Positions 42,812 to 51,555 of a stretch of DNA of 64,000 nt are shown one piece after another. Origin of the DNA: Desulfovibrio sp. 86 (GTDB lineage: Bacteria; Desulfobacterota; Desulfovibrionia; Desulfovibrionales; Desulfovibrionaceae); NCBI RefSeq assembly GCF_902702915.1, contig NZ_LR738849.1:372001-436000 (forward strand). The letters run 5' to 3'. A program made the translations under genes and the position numbers. Under the pieces are notes generated by a model. It saw nothing but the letters and a program-made list of their open reading frames with translations, made no database searches and was not told the origin of the DNA. Position 1 is the stretch's first letter, and each line of letters begins with the position of its first letter.

Positions 42812-43738
42812 ATGGAATTTATCCAGATACAGAGTTTTCTCGCCGTTGCAGAACTGCTGAATTTCAGTCAGGCCGCCAAAAAAGTTTTTTTAAGCCAGCC
42901 AGCCGTGAGTCATCAAATACACTCTCTTGAAAAAGAGCTGGGATTTCTGCTGTTCGAGCGTTCGCATAAAAAGGTGGAGCTGACCCCTGCGGGAAAAACC
43001 CTGTACAGGGAGCTGGCCCTCTATGGCGAGCAGTTTGAAAAAACTGTGAGCCAGACAAGGCTGGCCTCCAGGGGAGAAATTGGCAGGGTGCGTGTAGGCT
43101 TTATATCTACAGCTGCAGTGGATATCGTGCCAAACCTGATCCATCGTTTTAGTGAAAGTCATCCGCATGTAGAGTTGGAGCTTTGTAATGGGCTGACTGC
43201 CAGCCTGATAAGGCAGCTTGAACGTCAGCAAATAGATGTGGCTTTTTTTCGAACACCATATGCTTCTTCCGGTCTGTTGCAGCATATTGTCATTCACAAC
43301 GAACCGTTCAATGTGTTTCTGCCTGCCAATCACAAGCTTTGCTCCAAGACGACAGTGTCATTGCACGATCTGGATAAAGAAGTGCTGGTCTCGTACGCGC
43401 GTAACAACGCGCCTGGATACCACGACTTTCTAAATACAAATCTTCGAGCATCGGGGGCGGAACCAGCCAATGTGCATTTTGCAAACGACATGTACACCCT
43501 CATTTCAATGGTTTCTGCCGGAGTAGGTGTGGCCATAGCGCCTGCATCCCTCGACCGCTATGGACTCGCGGACGTTCAGGCGCGGCCCATCAGGGACGAC
43601 ATTGCCCCATCACAAATAGCGATAGCTTTTCACGCACAACTGACGCACCCGGCTGCAAGGGCTTTTATCGATCTGGCACTGTCTGAGGCCACTGTGCGCC
43701 TGGACGCGCGTCATGATGCTGCCGCTCTTGCTGAGTAA
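42812..43738 (+). CDS. LysR-type transcriptional regulator, second of two
   Basis: 308 residues with HTH (IQIQSFLAVAELLNFSQAAK, KVFLSQPAVSHQIHSLEKEL) and a co-inducer domain (VRVGFISTAAVDIVPNLIHR, VSAGVGVAIAPASLDRYGL). It resembles the preceding LysR throughout (both have FISTA at the domain start), so the two are paralogs. AGGAGG about seven bases before ATG 42812 argues for this start rather than the in-frame ATG five codons earlier. One of the pair may control mdc and the other the permease gene that follows. Confidence 0.88.
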   Translation: MEFIQIQSFLAVAELLNFSQAAKKVFLSQPAVSHQIHSLEKELGFLLFERSHKKVELTPAGKTLYRELALYGEQFEKTVSQTRLASRGEIGRVRVGFISTAAVDIVPNLIHRFSESHPHVELELCNGLTASLIRQLERQQIDVAFFRTPYASSGLLQHIVIHNEPFNVFLPANHKLCSKTTVSLHDLDKEVLVSYARNNAPGYHDFLNTNLRASGAEPANVHFANDMYTLISMVSAGVGVAIAPASLDRYGLADVQARPIRDDIAPSQIAIAFHAQLTHPAARAFIDLALSEATVRLDARHDAAALAE

Positions 43739-43770
43739 GACACCAGTCTGAGATGAAGGCGCAATAATTC

Positions 43771-43829
43771 ATGTATCATAGCATGTTCGTCATAAAGAAT
43801 ATGATGGACATGCTATGATACATTTTTAC
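43771..43829 (+). terminator. Long inverted repeat / terminator after the second LysR gene
   Basis: Perfect 16-bp arms atgtatcatagcatgt (43771-43786) and acatgctatgatacat (43808-43823), with a further 7-bp inner helix, followed by TTTTTA. It is a strong terminator on the plus strand; its AT-rich arms also look like a protein-binding palindrome upstream of the permease gene. Confidence 0.7.
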
Positions 43830-43952
43830 TGATGGATTTATGAAATACAAAATATGCTTATCGTCATTGCCAGTAAAAAACATGGCACGCACTACATAGT
43901 GTAATGCGCAATCCAGGAAAAGTATCAATAAATAACAGTTGAGGTCTATTGT

Positions 43953-45626
43953 ATGATCTGGGCGCAGGCTTACGATCCATTGGAAAAGATGCTGGGGACT
44001 ACTGGTTATCTTTTATCCGCCTTGATTGCAGGCATTCCCTTGTACATTCTTTTTTACATGCTGGCTGTAAAGCGTGTAGCGGGGCACAAGGCCGCTTTTT
44101 TCGGAACGATTGCCGCAGTTATTCTGGCGATTGCTGTTTGGCGCATGCCCACTGTATTGGCCATCAACGCTACGGTCAAAGGCGCTTGCTTCGGCCTCTT
44201 TCCCATTGTCTGGATTATCGTCACCGCTGTATGGATTTACAATATGACAGTGGAATCCGGCGAATTTGAGATCATTAAAAACTCTCTGGCCAGCATGACA
44301 GATGATCGACGCCTGCAGGCAATTTTTATCGCCTTTGCCTTTGGTTCCTTCATCGAAGGCACCGCTGGTTTCGGCACGCCTGTGGCCATCACCGCCGCCA
44401 TGCTGGTGGGACTCGGCTTTAATCCTCTATACGCTGCGGGCATCTGCCTTATCGCAAACACGGCGCCTGTAGCCTTTGGCGCCATCGGCGTGCCTATTCT
44501 TGTTGCAGGCGCCGCTTCCGGTTTGCCCAACGCCAATGGCGAGGCCGTGCACCATATCAGTCAGATCGTGGGCCGTCAGCTGCCCTTCCTGTCCGTGATA
44601 GTGCCCTGCTGGGTTTCCATTACCATGTGCGGCTTCAAACGCACCCTTGAGGTGTTGCCCGCCCTGATAGTTGCTGGCGTGTGCTTTGCCGGCACACAGT
44701 TCTGGACCTCGAACCACCTTGGCCCCTACCTGCCAGACATCCTGTCGGCAATGGTGACCATTGTTGCCCTTATTCTTCTGTTGCGCGTGTGGAAGCCCAA
44801 AAGCATCTTTCATTTCCCTGATGAAGAGGTCGCAACCAGCACGGTTAAAGCCAGTTATACCCCTGGCGAAATGATACGGGCATGGATGCCCTACATGATT
44901 CTGGCCGCCTTCGTCACCATATGGGGGCTGCCCGCCTTCAAGGATGCAATGAAACCTCTGGAGCAATGGGCTTTGGGCATTCCGTGGCCCGGCATGAACG
45001 GCGTCATTGAAAAAATGCCCCCGCTTGTCAACGCTACCTCGCCATATGCCGCTACGTTTAACTTCAATTTTATCACTTCTGGCGGCACGGCCATCTTTCT
45101 TGCCGGCATTATCTCCGCCTTTGTGATGCCAGCATATTCCGCTCGCAGGGGAATCGCGTGTTTTGTTCGCACCGCTTATCAACTGCGCTTTCCTATTGCG
45201 ACCATCGCCATGATTTTGGGCCTGGCCGAAATCATGAACGCCTCGGGCATGAGCGGAACTCTGGGTCTGGCCTTCACCATGACTGGCGCCCTGTATCCAT
45301 TCTTTGCCCCTCTCCTGGGCTGGTTGGGCGTTTTTCTGACTGGTTCGGACACCTCGTCCAACGCCCTGTTTGCCAACCTGCAGGCCACAACGGCCCATCA
45401 GGTCGGCGTTGACCCATATTTGACGGTTGCCTCCAATTCCTCAGGCGGCGTGACTGGCAAAATGATTTCGCCCCAGTCCATTGCCGTGGCGACTTCCGCA
45501 ACCGGCATGGTAGGTCAGGAAGGAAACCTCTTCCGCTTCACCGTGTTCCATTCTTTGGCCATGACTCTTGTCGTGTGCCTCCTGACCTTGCTTCAGGCGT
45601 ATCCGCTTAAATGGATGTTGCCCTAA
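43953..45626 (+). CDS. lctP: L-lactate permease family transporter
   Basis: 557 residues with about 12-14 membrane helices and LctP family blocks: AFAFGSFIEGTAGFGTPVAI, NTAPVAFGAIGVPI, VPCWVSITMCGFKRTLEVLP, GWLGVFLTGSDTSSNALFAN, and SSGGVTGKMISPQSIAVATS. LctP carries lactate or glycolate with protons. No lactate dehydrogenase gene is adjacent, so in this locus a related acid is also possible. GAGG eight bases before ATG 43953. The stop overlaps the end of the IS481 remnant on the other strand. Confidence 0.9.
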   Translation: MIWAQAYDPLEKMLGTTGYLLSALIAGIPLYILFYMLAVKRVAGHKAAFFGTIAAVILAIAVWRMPTVLAINATVKGACFGLFPIVWIIVTAVWIYNMTVESGEFEIIKNSLASMTDDRRLQAIFIAFAFGSFIEGTAGFGTPVAITAAMLVGLGFNPLYAAGICLIANTAPVAFGAIGVPILVAGAASGLPNANGEAVHHISQIVGRQLPFLSVIVPCWVSITMCGFKRTLEVLPALIVAGVCFAGTQFWTSNHLGPYLPDILSAMVTIVALILLLRVWKPKSIFHFPDEEVATSTVKASYTPGEMIRAWMPYMILAAFVTIWGLPAFKDAMKPLEQWALGIPWPGMNGVIEKMPPLVNATSPYAATFNFNFITSGGTAIFLAGIISAFVMPAYSARRGIACFVRTAYQLRFPIATIAMILGLAEIMNASGMSGTLGLAFTMTGALYPFFAPLLGWLGVFLTGSDTSSNALFANLQATTAHQVGVDPYLTVASNSSGGVTGKMISPQSIAVATSATGMVGQEGNLFRFTVFHSLAMTLVVCLLTLLQAYPLKWMLP

Positions 45627-46103
45627 CCGCGCACATAAATAGCGGTGCTGGCTTCGAAGCTGGAGGTTTTCTGCCAAGGGCCGAATGTGGCCGCAAAAAG
45701 GTATAACGCTGCGTCCATCGGCAGATAAGCCTTTCTCTTCCATGAGTGGGCATACGTTTCGGCGTATGCCCACTCATTCAATGCCGTTCGACTGAAGCGT
45801 TCTGCCTTGCCATTGGCCTGGGGCCGGCAAGGCTTGGTTCGCTTGTGCTTTATCCCAAATTCACGACAGGCATCACGAAACTTCCACGACCTGTAGGTCG
45901 GTCCGTTTATCCGTCAAAGTTCGTTCTACCTTGATGCCGCGCGAGGCATGCCAGAAGTCAAAAAAGAGCTTTCCTGCCACATCTTGGCGATCTGTTATTT
46001 CCCCTTTCTCATTTACCCGCAGCTCAAAATGAACTCGGGTGTTTTCCATAAAGCGGATGAAGACTTTTTCAGGGCGCATCCTGGCGGATAATCCTGCAAA
46101 CAT
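45623..46103 (-). pseudogene. IS481-family transposase remnant
   Basis: On the minus strand VERTLTD continues, after correction of one extra A in a GATAAACGG context near 45910, as NGPTYRSWKFRDACREFGIK, HKRTKPCRPQANGKAERF and ALNEWAYAETYAHS. This is the DDE core end of IS481-type integrases (TDNG ... NGKAERFIQTALREWAYA). Upstream of about 45980 the frame no longer looks like a transposase, and after YLPMD the normal C-terminus is replaced. So it is frameshifted and truncated at both ends. Its stop lies antisense to the lctP stop. Confidence 0.85.
45742..45777. repeat. Perfect palindrome within the transposase remnant
   Basis: Fifteen-bp arms atgagtgggcatacg / cgtatgcccactcat with a 6-base loop, about 115 bp after lctP. 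It encodes part of the EWAYAETYAHS stretch on the minus strand. It could serve as an lctP terminator-like structure. Confidence 0.6.
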
Positions 46104-46780
46104 TGCGGTTGTCAGTTTTCACTGTTGGCGGCAAAACCACAGCAAATCTATTTGTGAATATCTTCATTTTTTAATATTTATTCAATTTTTCAAAATAGTT
46201 ATAAAATTTTTCGTTCGACACAGAACAGACGTAGGCAACCAGTAAACCTGGCGGCTCCTTTCGATGCGTCTGCCGCAGGTCCGCGCAAGCCACTCCACGC
46301 GCGACGGAAAATCTGGCGTCAGTGAACGGCAAACGCACGAACGCCCACCCTTGGCCCCCATGAGGGCTAGGGAGAACTGCGGCGCATGGCCTCGCGACTT
46401 TTTTACATAAAACAACACCGATCCACTAAGAATTATTGAAAAAAATGTGAAATAAATCTTTATCGACAGGCTTTTTGGAGGCCTCTGCGCCGTTTTTATC
46501 TCTTCATTACGTCATATTACACATATCAACATGTAATTTTTATAAGAAAAAAAATTCACATCTTTTCTTATGTTGTGAGTATATGCACATCTAGCTGATC
46601 CTTTTTTCAATAGGGTATTGACATAATAGTTCCAGTGGCATAGCCATAAAGAAAATATTCCGACATAGCTTTTACTTCTGCTGCACAATATACATTGGAT
46701 TGAATCTGGACTGTCCGGCAAAGTCATTTACGTCTGTCCGGGTGCATGTACTGGTCTTTTTATGCCAGGAGGCGTCAAAC
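46104..46780. other. AT-rich intergenic region before the nuo operon
   Basis: No credible gene. Base composition changes abruptly: AT-rich (46140-46210), GC-rich (46230-46400), then AT-rich again up to about 46690, as in a region rebuilt by insertions. TTGACA at 46618-46623 with a weak TAGCCA 17 bases later (46641) is a possible nuo promoter, about 130 bp before nuoA. Confidence 0.4.
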
Positions 46781-47191
46781 GTGACCTCTCAAGAGTTGAT
46801 TGACCTCGTTTATATTATTGTGTTCTGCATGGGCGGCATTGCTTTTGCCGTCGGCCCCTTTATTCTAGTGTACTTCCTCCAGCCGCGCTCCACCAGAAAC
46901 ACTGTTGGCAAAACACTTCAGGTGGTGGAATGCGGCATGCCGCCCATTGGTGACGCCTGGATCAAATTCAGCGCTGTCTACTATCTCTATGCACTGATGT
47001 TTGTGGCCTTTGCCGTTGACATTCTCTTTCTTATGCCTGTGGCGCTCGTATACAACCGCCCCGGCCCTGTGGGCGATTTGCAGGCATTTGTGGAGATACT
47101 CATATTTGTGGGCATTCTGTCCCTGGTCATTGTCTACGCATGGAAAAAGGGAGTGTTCCAGTGGCAACGCAAGACGTACTCGGATCAATAG
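46781..47191 (+). CDS. nuoA: NADH-quinone oxidoreductase subunit A
   Basis: 136-residue membrane subunit of complex I with three helices. Family blocks are [40 protein letters not shown] and [21 protein letters not shown] set a GTG start at 46781 because AGGAGG lies eight bases upstream; the frame is open farther upstream but without a ribosome site. It heads the operon nuoABCDHIJK and overlaps nuoB. Confidence 0.93.
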   Translation: MTSQELIDLVYIIVFCMGGIAFAVGPFILVYFLQPRSTRNTVGKTLQVVECGMPPIGDAWIKFSAVYYLYALMFVAFAVDILFLMPVALVYNRPGPVGDLQAFVEILIFVGILSLVIVYAWKKGVFQWQRKTYSDQ

Positions 47192-47805
47192 TCCAGTTCT
47201 CAAAGCTGGATCAGCTTCTGGACCTGTGCCGGGCCAATTCGCTCTGGCCCATGACCTTTGGCCTGGCCTGCTGTGCCATTGAAATGATGGCCACCGGCGC
47301 TTCGCGCTTTGACCTGGCGCGCTTTGGGGCTGAGGTTTTTCGCCCGTCTCCGCGTCAAAGCGACGTAATGATCGTTTCGGGCACCATCAATAAAAAAATA
47401 GCTCCCGCCGTACAGACGCTGTACGACCAGATGCCTGAACCCAAGTGGGTTATCGCCATGGGCAACTGCGCCATTTCAGGCGGACCTTTCGCGTACGAGG
47501 GGCAGTACGGCATTGTTGAGGGTGTGGACAAGCTCTTTCCCGTGGATGTTTTCGTTCCTGGCTGTCCGCCGCGCCCTGAAGCCCTCATTGAGGGCATTCT
47601 CAAGCTTGAAGAAAAGCTCACGGGCAAACGCCGCTGGCCCCGCGTGGATCCGATCCCTCTGCCCGGCCCCGCTGCGGCCAGAGCCAGGGCGGCGGCTTCC
47701 GCATCCAGCGAGCCGCAGGCTTTGCACACGCCGGACGCGCCGTCCGGCGAAGCTTCCGCCGCCCCCTCCCCCGAGACAGCCCCTGCTGCGGAGGTCAAGC
47801 CATGA
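47140..47805 (+). CDS. nuoB: NADH-quinone oxidoreductase subunit B
   Basis: Carries the terminal N2 [4Fe-4S] cluster. Cluster ligands appear in [34 protein letters not shown] and [20 protein letters not shown]. The core fits the usual 160-180 residues; a 45-residue Ala/Pro-rich tail (from about 175) is extra. Two starts are possible: ATG 47140, overlapping nuoA by 52 bp, or GTG 47161 with GGGAG eight bases upstream. The second looks better supported but the ATG is kept as the outer limit. Confidence 0.92.
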   Translation: MEKGSVPVATQDVLGSIVQFSKLDQLLDLCRANSLWPMTFGLACCAIEMMATGASRFDLARFGAEVFRPSPRQSDVMIVSGTINKKIAPAVQTLYDQMPEPKWVIAMGNCAISGGPFAYEGQYGIVEGVDKLFPVDVFVPGCPPRPEALIEGILKLEEKLTGKRRWPRVDPIPLPGPAAARARAAASASSEPQALHTPDAPSGEASAAPSPETAPAAEVKP

Positions 47806-48467
47806 ACCAGCAAAACACGCGGCCTGAAGCCCTCGCCACAAGTCTTGCCGCCCTGCCGGGAGCCGTTGTGCGCACCACGGAACATGCGGCCAAAGGTTAT
47901 GACCTCGATGTGAGCCTGCCCCCGGAAGCGCTTGTGCCCGCCGTCAAGAGTATAGACGCGGCCGGATATTTTCTTGAAACCATCACCGGCGTTGACTGGC
48001 TTGGTGAGCAGGCCGCGCTGCGCAAGGCGGCCGAAGCGGCTGAAGTAGCTGAGGCCAAAAAGCGTGAAGAAGCGCTGGCAAAACAGGCCGAAGCGGCAGC
48101 AGCGGAAGCTTCGGGTGGGGAAGCCGCGCCTGCCGACGCCACCGCGCAACCTGCCGCACAGCCAGCCGCGCCGCCTGTCGAGCAAACGGTGCCTGCGGAC
48201 AAGGCCCCCCTGCCCGAAGACGACATCGAAGTGGTGTATGACTTCAACCATTTTGAGTCACGCCACAGGGTCGTTTTGCGTGTCCGCACGCCGCGCAGCC
48301 AGCCGCAGGTTCCCACAATCCAGACCATCTATCCCATTGCCCATTGGCACGAGCGCGAGGCCCACGACTTCTTCGGCATCGTCTTTACCGGGCACAATTA
48401 CCTTGTCCCCCTGCTGTTGCCCGAAGATGCGGACTTTCACCCTCTGCTCAAGGATTACGGCGCATGA
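47802..48467 (+). CDS. nuoC: NADH-quinone oxidoreductase subunit C, with Ala-rich insertion
   Basis: The 221-residue product is split. The N-terminal part has [17 protein letters not shown]; then come about 65 residues rich in Ala, Glu, Pro and Gln (about 70-140, [20 protein letters not shown]). The C-terminal part [20 protein letters not shown] and [20 protein letters not shown] has the NuoC signature. The low-complexity part is inside the conserved fold rather than at an end, which is unusual. It overlaps nuoB and nuoD by four bases each. Confidence 0.9.
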   Translation: MNQQNTRPEALATSLAALPGAVVRTTEHAAKGYDLDVSLPPEALVPAVKSIDAAGYFLETITGVDWLGEQAALRKAAEAAEVAEAKKREEALAKQAEAAAAEASGGEAAPADATAQPAAQPAAPPVEQTVPADKAPLPEDDIEVVYDFNHFESRHRVVLRVRTPRSQPQVPTIQTIYPIAHWHEREAHDFFGIVFTGHNYLVPLLLPEDADFHPLLKDYGA

Positions 48468-49582
48468 ACGTTCTGCCACAATGCCCCATTGACGAATATT
48501 TCGTGCTGAACCTTGGGCCGCAGCATCCTGCCACCCACGGCGTGCTGCGCATCAAGCTGGTCATGGACGGCGAGTATGTTTTCGAAGCGGAGCCGGTGCT
48601 GGGCTACATCCACCGCATGCACGAAAAAATGGCTGAAAACCGCACATGGGCGCAGTTTTTCCCCAATACAGGCCGCATGGACTACCTGCACGCCCTGGCC
48701 TACAACCACGGCTACGCCTGTGTTGTGGAACGCGCCGCCTCCATCGAGGTGCCGGAACGCGCCGAATATATCCGCGTCATCACGGCGGAGCTGAACCGCA
48801 TATCCAGCCATTTGCTCTGGTTCGGAGCCTTTGTGCTGGACCTCGGGGGATTTTCGCCCCTGCTGTACGCCTTTGACGACCGCGAACACATCCTTGATCT
48901 TCTCGAATCCGTCACAGGCTCGCGCCTGACCTACTGCTACTTCCGCTTCGGCGGCGTCGCCAACGACATCGACGACGCATTCATCACGGGCACGCGCGCC
49001 TTCATCAAGCGCATGCGCAGACGGCTCATCAAATATCATGATCTTGTGACCAAAAACATCATTATCATGAAGCGTCTGAAGGAGATAGGCTATGTCCCGG
49101 CAGAGATGTGCCGCAAGTACGGCGCTACAGGGCCGGTGGCCAGAGGCGCGGGCATTGAGTACGACGTGCGCCGCCATGAGCCCTATTCCGTTTATGACCG
49201 CTTTACCTTTGACGTGCCGGTCTACACCGAGGCGGACTCCATGGCCCGCTACATGGTGCGCATGGACGAGATAGAGCAGAGCCTGCGCATCATCGAGCAG
49301 GCTCTGGACCAACTGCCCAACGGCCCCGTCATGGCTCCCAAGGTTCCCAAAAACATCAAGCCGCCCAAGGGCGACTACTATCATGCTGTTGAAACGGCGC
49401 GGGGCCTTCTTGGCATGCGCGCGGTGAGTGATGGAAGCACTACCCCCTGGCGGCTCAAGCTGCGCACCCCCTGCTTTGCCAACCTGCTGGTTTTTGGCGA
49501 GGCCAGCCGGGGCATGCTGTTGCCTGACGCCCTTGCCATGCTTGGCAGTTTGGATCTGGTTATTCCCGACATCGACAGGTGA
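48464..49582 (+). CDS. nuoD: NADH-quinone oxidoreductase subunit D
   Basis: 372-residue quinone-site subunit related to the hydrogenase large subunit. Typical blocks are LNLGPQHPATHGVLRIKLVM, YIHRMHEKMAENRTWAQFFP, TAELNRISSHLLWFGAFVLD, and SDGSTTPWRLKLRTPCFANL. C and D are separate genes, unlike the fused NuoCD of E. coli. The ATG overlaps the nuoC stop as ATGA (48464). Confidence 0.95.
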   Translation: MNVLPQCPIDEYFVLNLGPQHPATHGVLRIKLVMDGEYVFEAEPVLGYIHRMHEKMAENRTWAQFFPNTGRMDYLHALAYNHGYACVVERAASIEVPERAEYIRVITAELNRISSHLLWFGAFVLDLGGFSPLLYAFDDREHILDLLESVTGSRLTYCYFRFGGVANDIDDAFITGTRAFIKRMRRRLIKYHDLVTKNIIIMKRLKEIGYVPAEMCRKYGATGPVARGAGIEYDVRRHEPYSVYDRFTFDVPVYTEADSMARYMVRMDEIEQSLRIIEQALDQLPNGPVMAPKVPKNIKPPKGDYYHAVETARGLLGMRAVSDGSTTPWRLKLRTPCFANLLVFGEASRGMLLPDALAMLGSLDLVIPDIDR

Positions 49583-49589
49583 GGACATC

Positions 49590-50585
49590 ATGCAGCTGCC
49601 TGATCCCGAAGTATTGCGCCTTATTGCCTATCTGGTGGGTTTTTTCGCCTTTGTGGGTCTTAACGCCGCCTATCTTGTCTGGCTGGAACGCAAGGAAGCC
49701 GGGCATATACAACGGCGTATAGGCCCCAAAGAAGTTGGCCCGTTCGGCCTGTTTCAGCCCCTGGCCGACGCGCTCAAGCTCATGAGCAAGCAGGTGTTTA
49801 TCCCCCAGGGGGCCGACCGGGTGCTGTACCTTGTGGGGCCGGTGCTGGTCATGACCCCGGCGTTCATGAGCTTTGTCACCATCCCCTATGCGGAAAACCT
49901 GGGCGCGCGAAACCTGAACGTGGGTCTGCTGGCCATATTCTCCTTTGCCTCCATCAACGTGCTGGGGCTGCTGCTGGGCGCATGGGGTTCGCGCAATAAA
50001 TACGCCATCATATCGGCCGCCCGCGTGGTTTCGCAAAACGTGGCCTATGAAATACCCATGCTGCTGGTGGTGGTGAGCCTCGTAATGGTGACCGGTTCCC
50101 TGAACCTGCACGACATCGTCATTACCCAGGCGGGCGGCTTCTGGAACTGGAACATACTGCGGCTTTCGGCCAGCCCGCTCATGCCCGTGGCCTTTGTCAT
50201 CTTCTTTATCTGTATGCTGGCAGAAACCAACCGCGCCCCCTTTGACATGGCCGAAGCCGAAAGCGAGCTTATTGCCGGAGCCTTTACCGAATACGGCGGC
50301 ATGGGATTTGGCGTGTTCTTTATGGGTGAATACGCCAACATGGTGGTGGGCAGCAGCGTTCTCACCATTCTTTTCCTGGGCGGCTGGGGCTGCCCCCTGG
50401 GTCTGTGGCCCGGCGTCCACTGGTTTCTCATCAAGCTTTATGCCGTCATCTTCACGGTCATCTGGATACGCTGGACCTTTCCGCGCACCACATTTTACGG
50501 TCTGCTCAACCTTTCATGGAAGGTGCTTATTCCCATAGCCCTTGCAAACCTCATTCTTACGAGCGCGCTGCTCAAGGTGCTGTAA
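49590..50585 (+). CDS. nuoH: NADH-quinone oxidoreductase subunit H
   Basis: 331-residue membrane subunit next to the quinone chamber, about eight helices. Family blocks are YLVWLERKEAGHIQRRIGPK, PLADALKLMSKQVFIP, SRNKYAIISAARVVSQNVAY, ETNRAPFDMAEAESELIAGA and WIRWTFPRTTF. GAGG five bases before ATG 49590. Confidence 0.95.
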   Translation: MQLPDPEVLRLIAYLVGFFAFVGLNAAYLVWLERKEAGHIQRRIGPKEVGPFGLFQPLADALKLMSKQVFIPQGADRVLYLVGPVLVMTPAFMSFVTIPYAENLGARNLNVGLLAIFSFASINVLGLLLGAWGSRNKYAIISAARVVSQNVAYEIPMLLVVVSLVMVTGSLNLHDIVITQAGGFWNWNILRLSASPLMPVAFVIFFICMLAETNRAPFDMAEAESELIAGAFTEYGGMGFGVFFMGEYANMVVGSSVLTILFLGGWGCPLGLWPGVHWFLIKLYAVIFTVIWIRWTFPRTTFYGLLNLSWKVLIPIALANLILTSALLKVL

Positions 50586-50587
50586 TC

Positions 50588-51028
50588 ATGACTGCCTATT
50601 TCAAAGACATCCTGGGCGGCGCATGGAGCCTGGTAGTGGGGCTGTCCATCACCCTGCGCTATTTCTTCAAGCCCGTGGTGACCAAACAGTACCCCTATGA
50701 GGTGCTGCCCATTCCACCACGCTATCGCGGGCACATCGACCTTGTGTATGACGAAAAAACCGGCTCGGACAAATGCATTGTCTGCGGGTCCTGCCAAAAG
50801 GCCTGCCCCTCGGGCTGCATTTCCCTTGCTGGCGAGAAACCCGAGGGCGCCAAACAGAAGAAGCTCACCACCTATCAACTGGATTTCACCAAGTGCAGCC
50901 TTTGCGGACTGTGCGTTGAATCCTGCCCCACGGATGCCCTGACTTTTTCGAGGGATTACAACCTGGCAGGCTTTGACGCTGACGAATACCGCTTCGATCT
51001 TGTCAAAAGACTCAAGGAGCGCCCGTGA
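50588..51028 (+). CDS. nuoI: NADH-quinone oxidoreductase subunit I
   Basis: 146-residue ferredoxin-like subunit carrying clusters N6a and N6b: CIVCGSCQKACPSGCISL and CSLCGLCVESCPTDALTF, each CxxCxxCxxxCP. In complexes that lack NuoEFG, this subunit may receive electrons directly from ferredoxin. The N-terminus contains a membrane-facing helix (LGGAWSLVVGLSITLRYFF). The start lies two bases after the nuoH stop. Confidence 0.95.
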   Translation: MTAYFKDILGGAWSLVVGLSITLRYFFKPVVTKQYPYEVLPIPPRYRGHIDLVYDEKTGSDKCIVCGSCQKACPSGCISLAGEKPEGAKQKKLTTYQLDFTKCSLCGLCVESCPTDALTFSRDYNLAGFDADEYRFDLVKRLKERP

Positions 51029-51555
51029 TGCCCACTTCCGATTTGTTGCAGACCATCGCCGAGATCATCTTTCTGGTCTTTGTGGCGGCGACCTTTTTCG
51101 GGGCTGCGGTAGCCGTGACCACGCGCCGGCTCATACGCAGCGTGGCGGGTCTGGCCCTGTGCCTCATGGGTGTGGCGGGCCTCTACTACTTCCTGTCCAG
51201 CCCCTTTCTGGCTTTCATGCAGATACTCATCTACGTCGGGGCCGTCTGCGTAACCCTCGTTTTCGCCATCATGCTGGCTGAGCGGTCATACCGCGCGCAA
51301 GAGGTGAAAAAAGGGCCGCTGGTCCTGGCCCTGGGCACTCTGGGCGGCAGCGTGTTTACGGCTACCCTGCTGGCCACGTCCATGACCGCCCGCTGGAGCG
51401 ACATTCCGCTGAAACAGGCCGACGGTTCGCTTGAACGCATCGGGCAATCCCTGCTTTCCACCTATTCCATGAGTTTTGAACTCATTTCCGTGGTGCTGCT
51501 GGTGGCCATGGTCGGCGCTCTTGTGCTGGCCCGCGAAGGGAGGGACAGACAGTGA
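51028..51555 (+). CDS. nuoJ: NADH-quinone oxidoreductase subunit J
   Basis: 175-residue membrane protein with five helices; typical are LALCLMGVAGLYYFLSSPFL and AFMQILIYVGAVCVTLVFAI. ATG 51028 overlaps the nuoI stop by one base with GGAG eight bases upstream; GTG 51025 is an alternative. Confidence 0.93.
   Translation: MPTSDLLQTIAEIIFLVFVAATFFGAAVAVTTRRLIRSVAGLALCLMGVAGLYYFLSSPFLAFMQILIYVGAVCVTLVFAIMLAERSYRAQEVKKGPLVLALGTLGGSVFTATLLATSMTARWSDIPLKQADGSLERIGQSLLSTYSMSFELISVVLLVAMVGALVLAREGRDRQ

Noticed and set aside
44427-45398. 323-codon minus frame within lctP
   Set aside because: Shadow of the permease gene; Gly/His/Gln-rich composition and no start signal.
46182-46418. 78-codon minus-strand frame before nuoA
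   Set aside because: No ribosome site or family similarity; spans an abrupt composition change of probable insertion origin.
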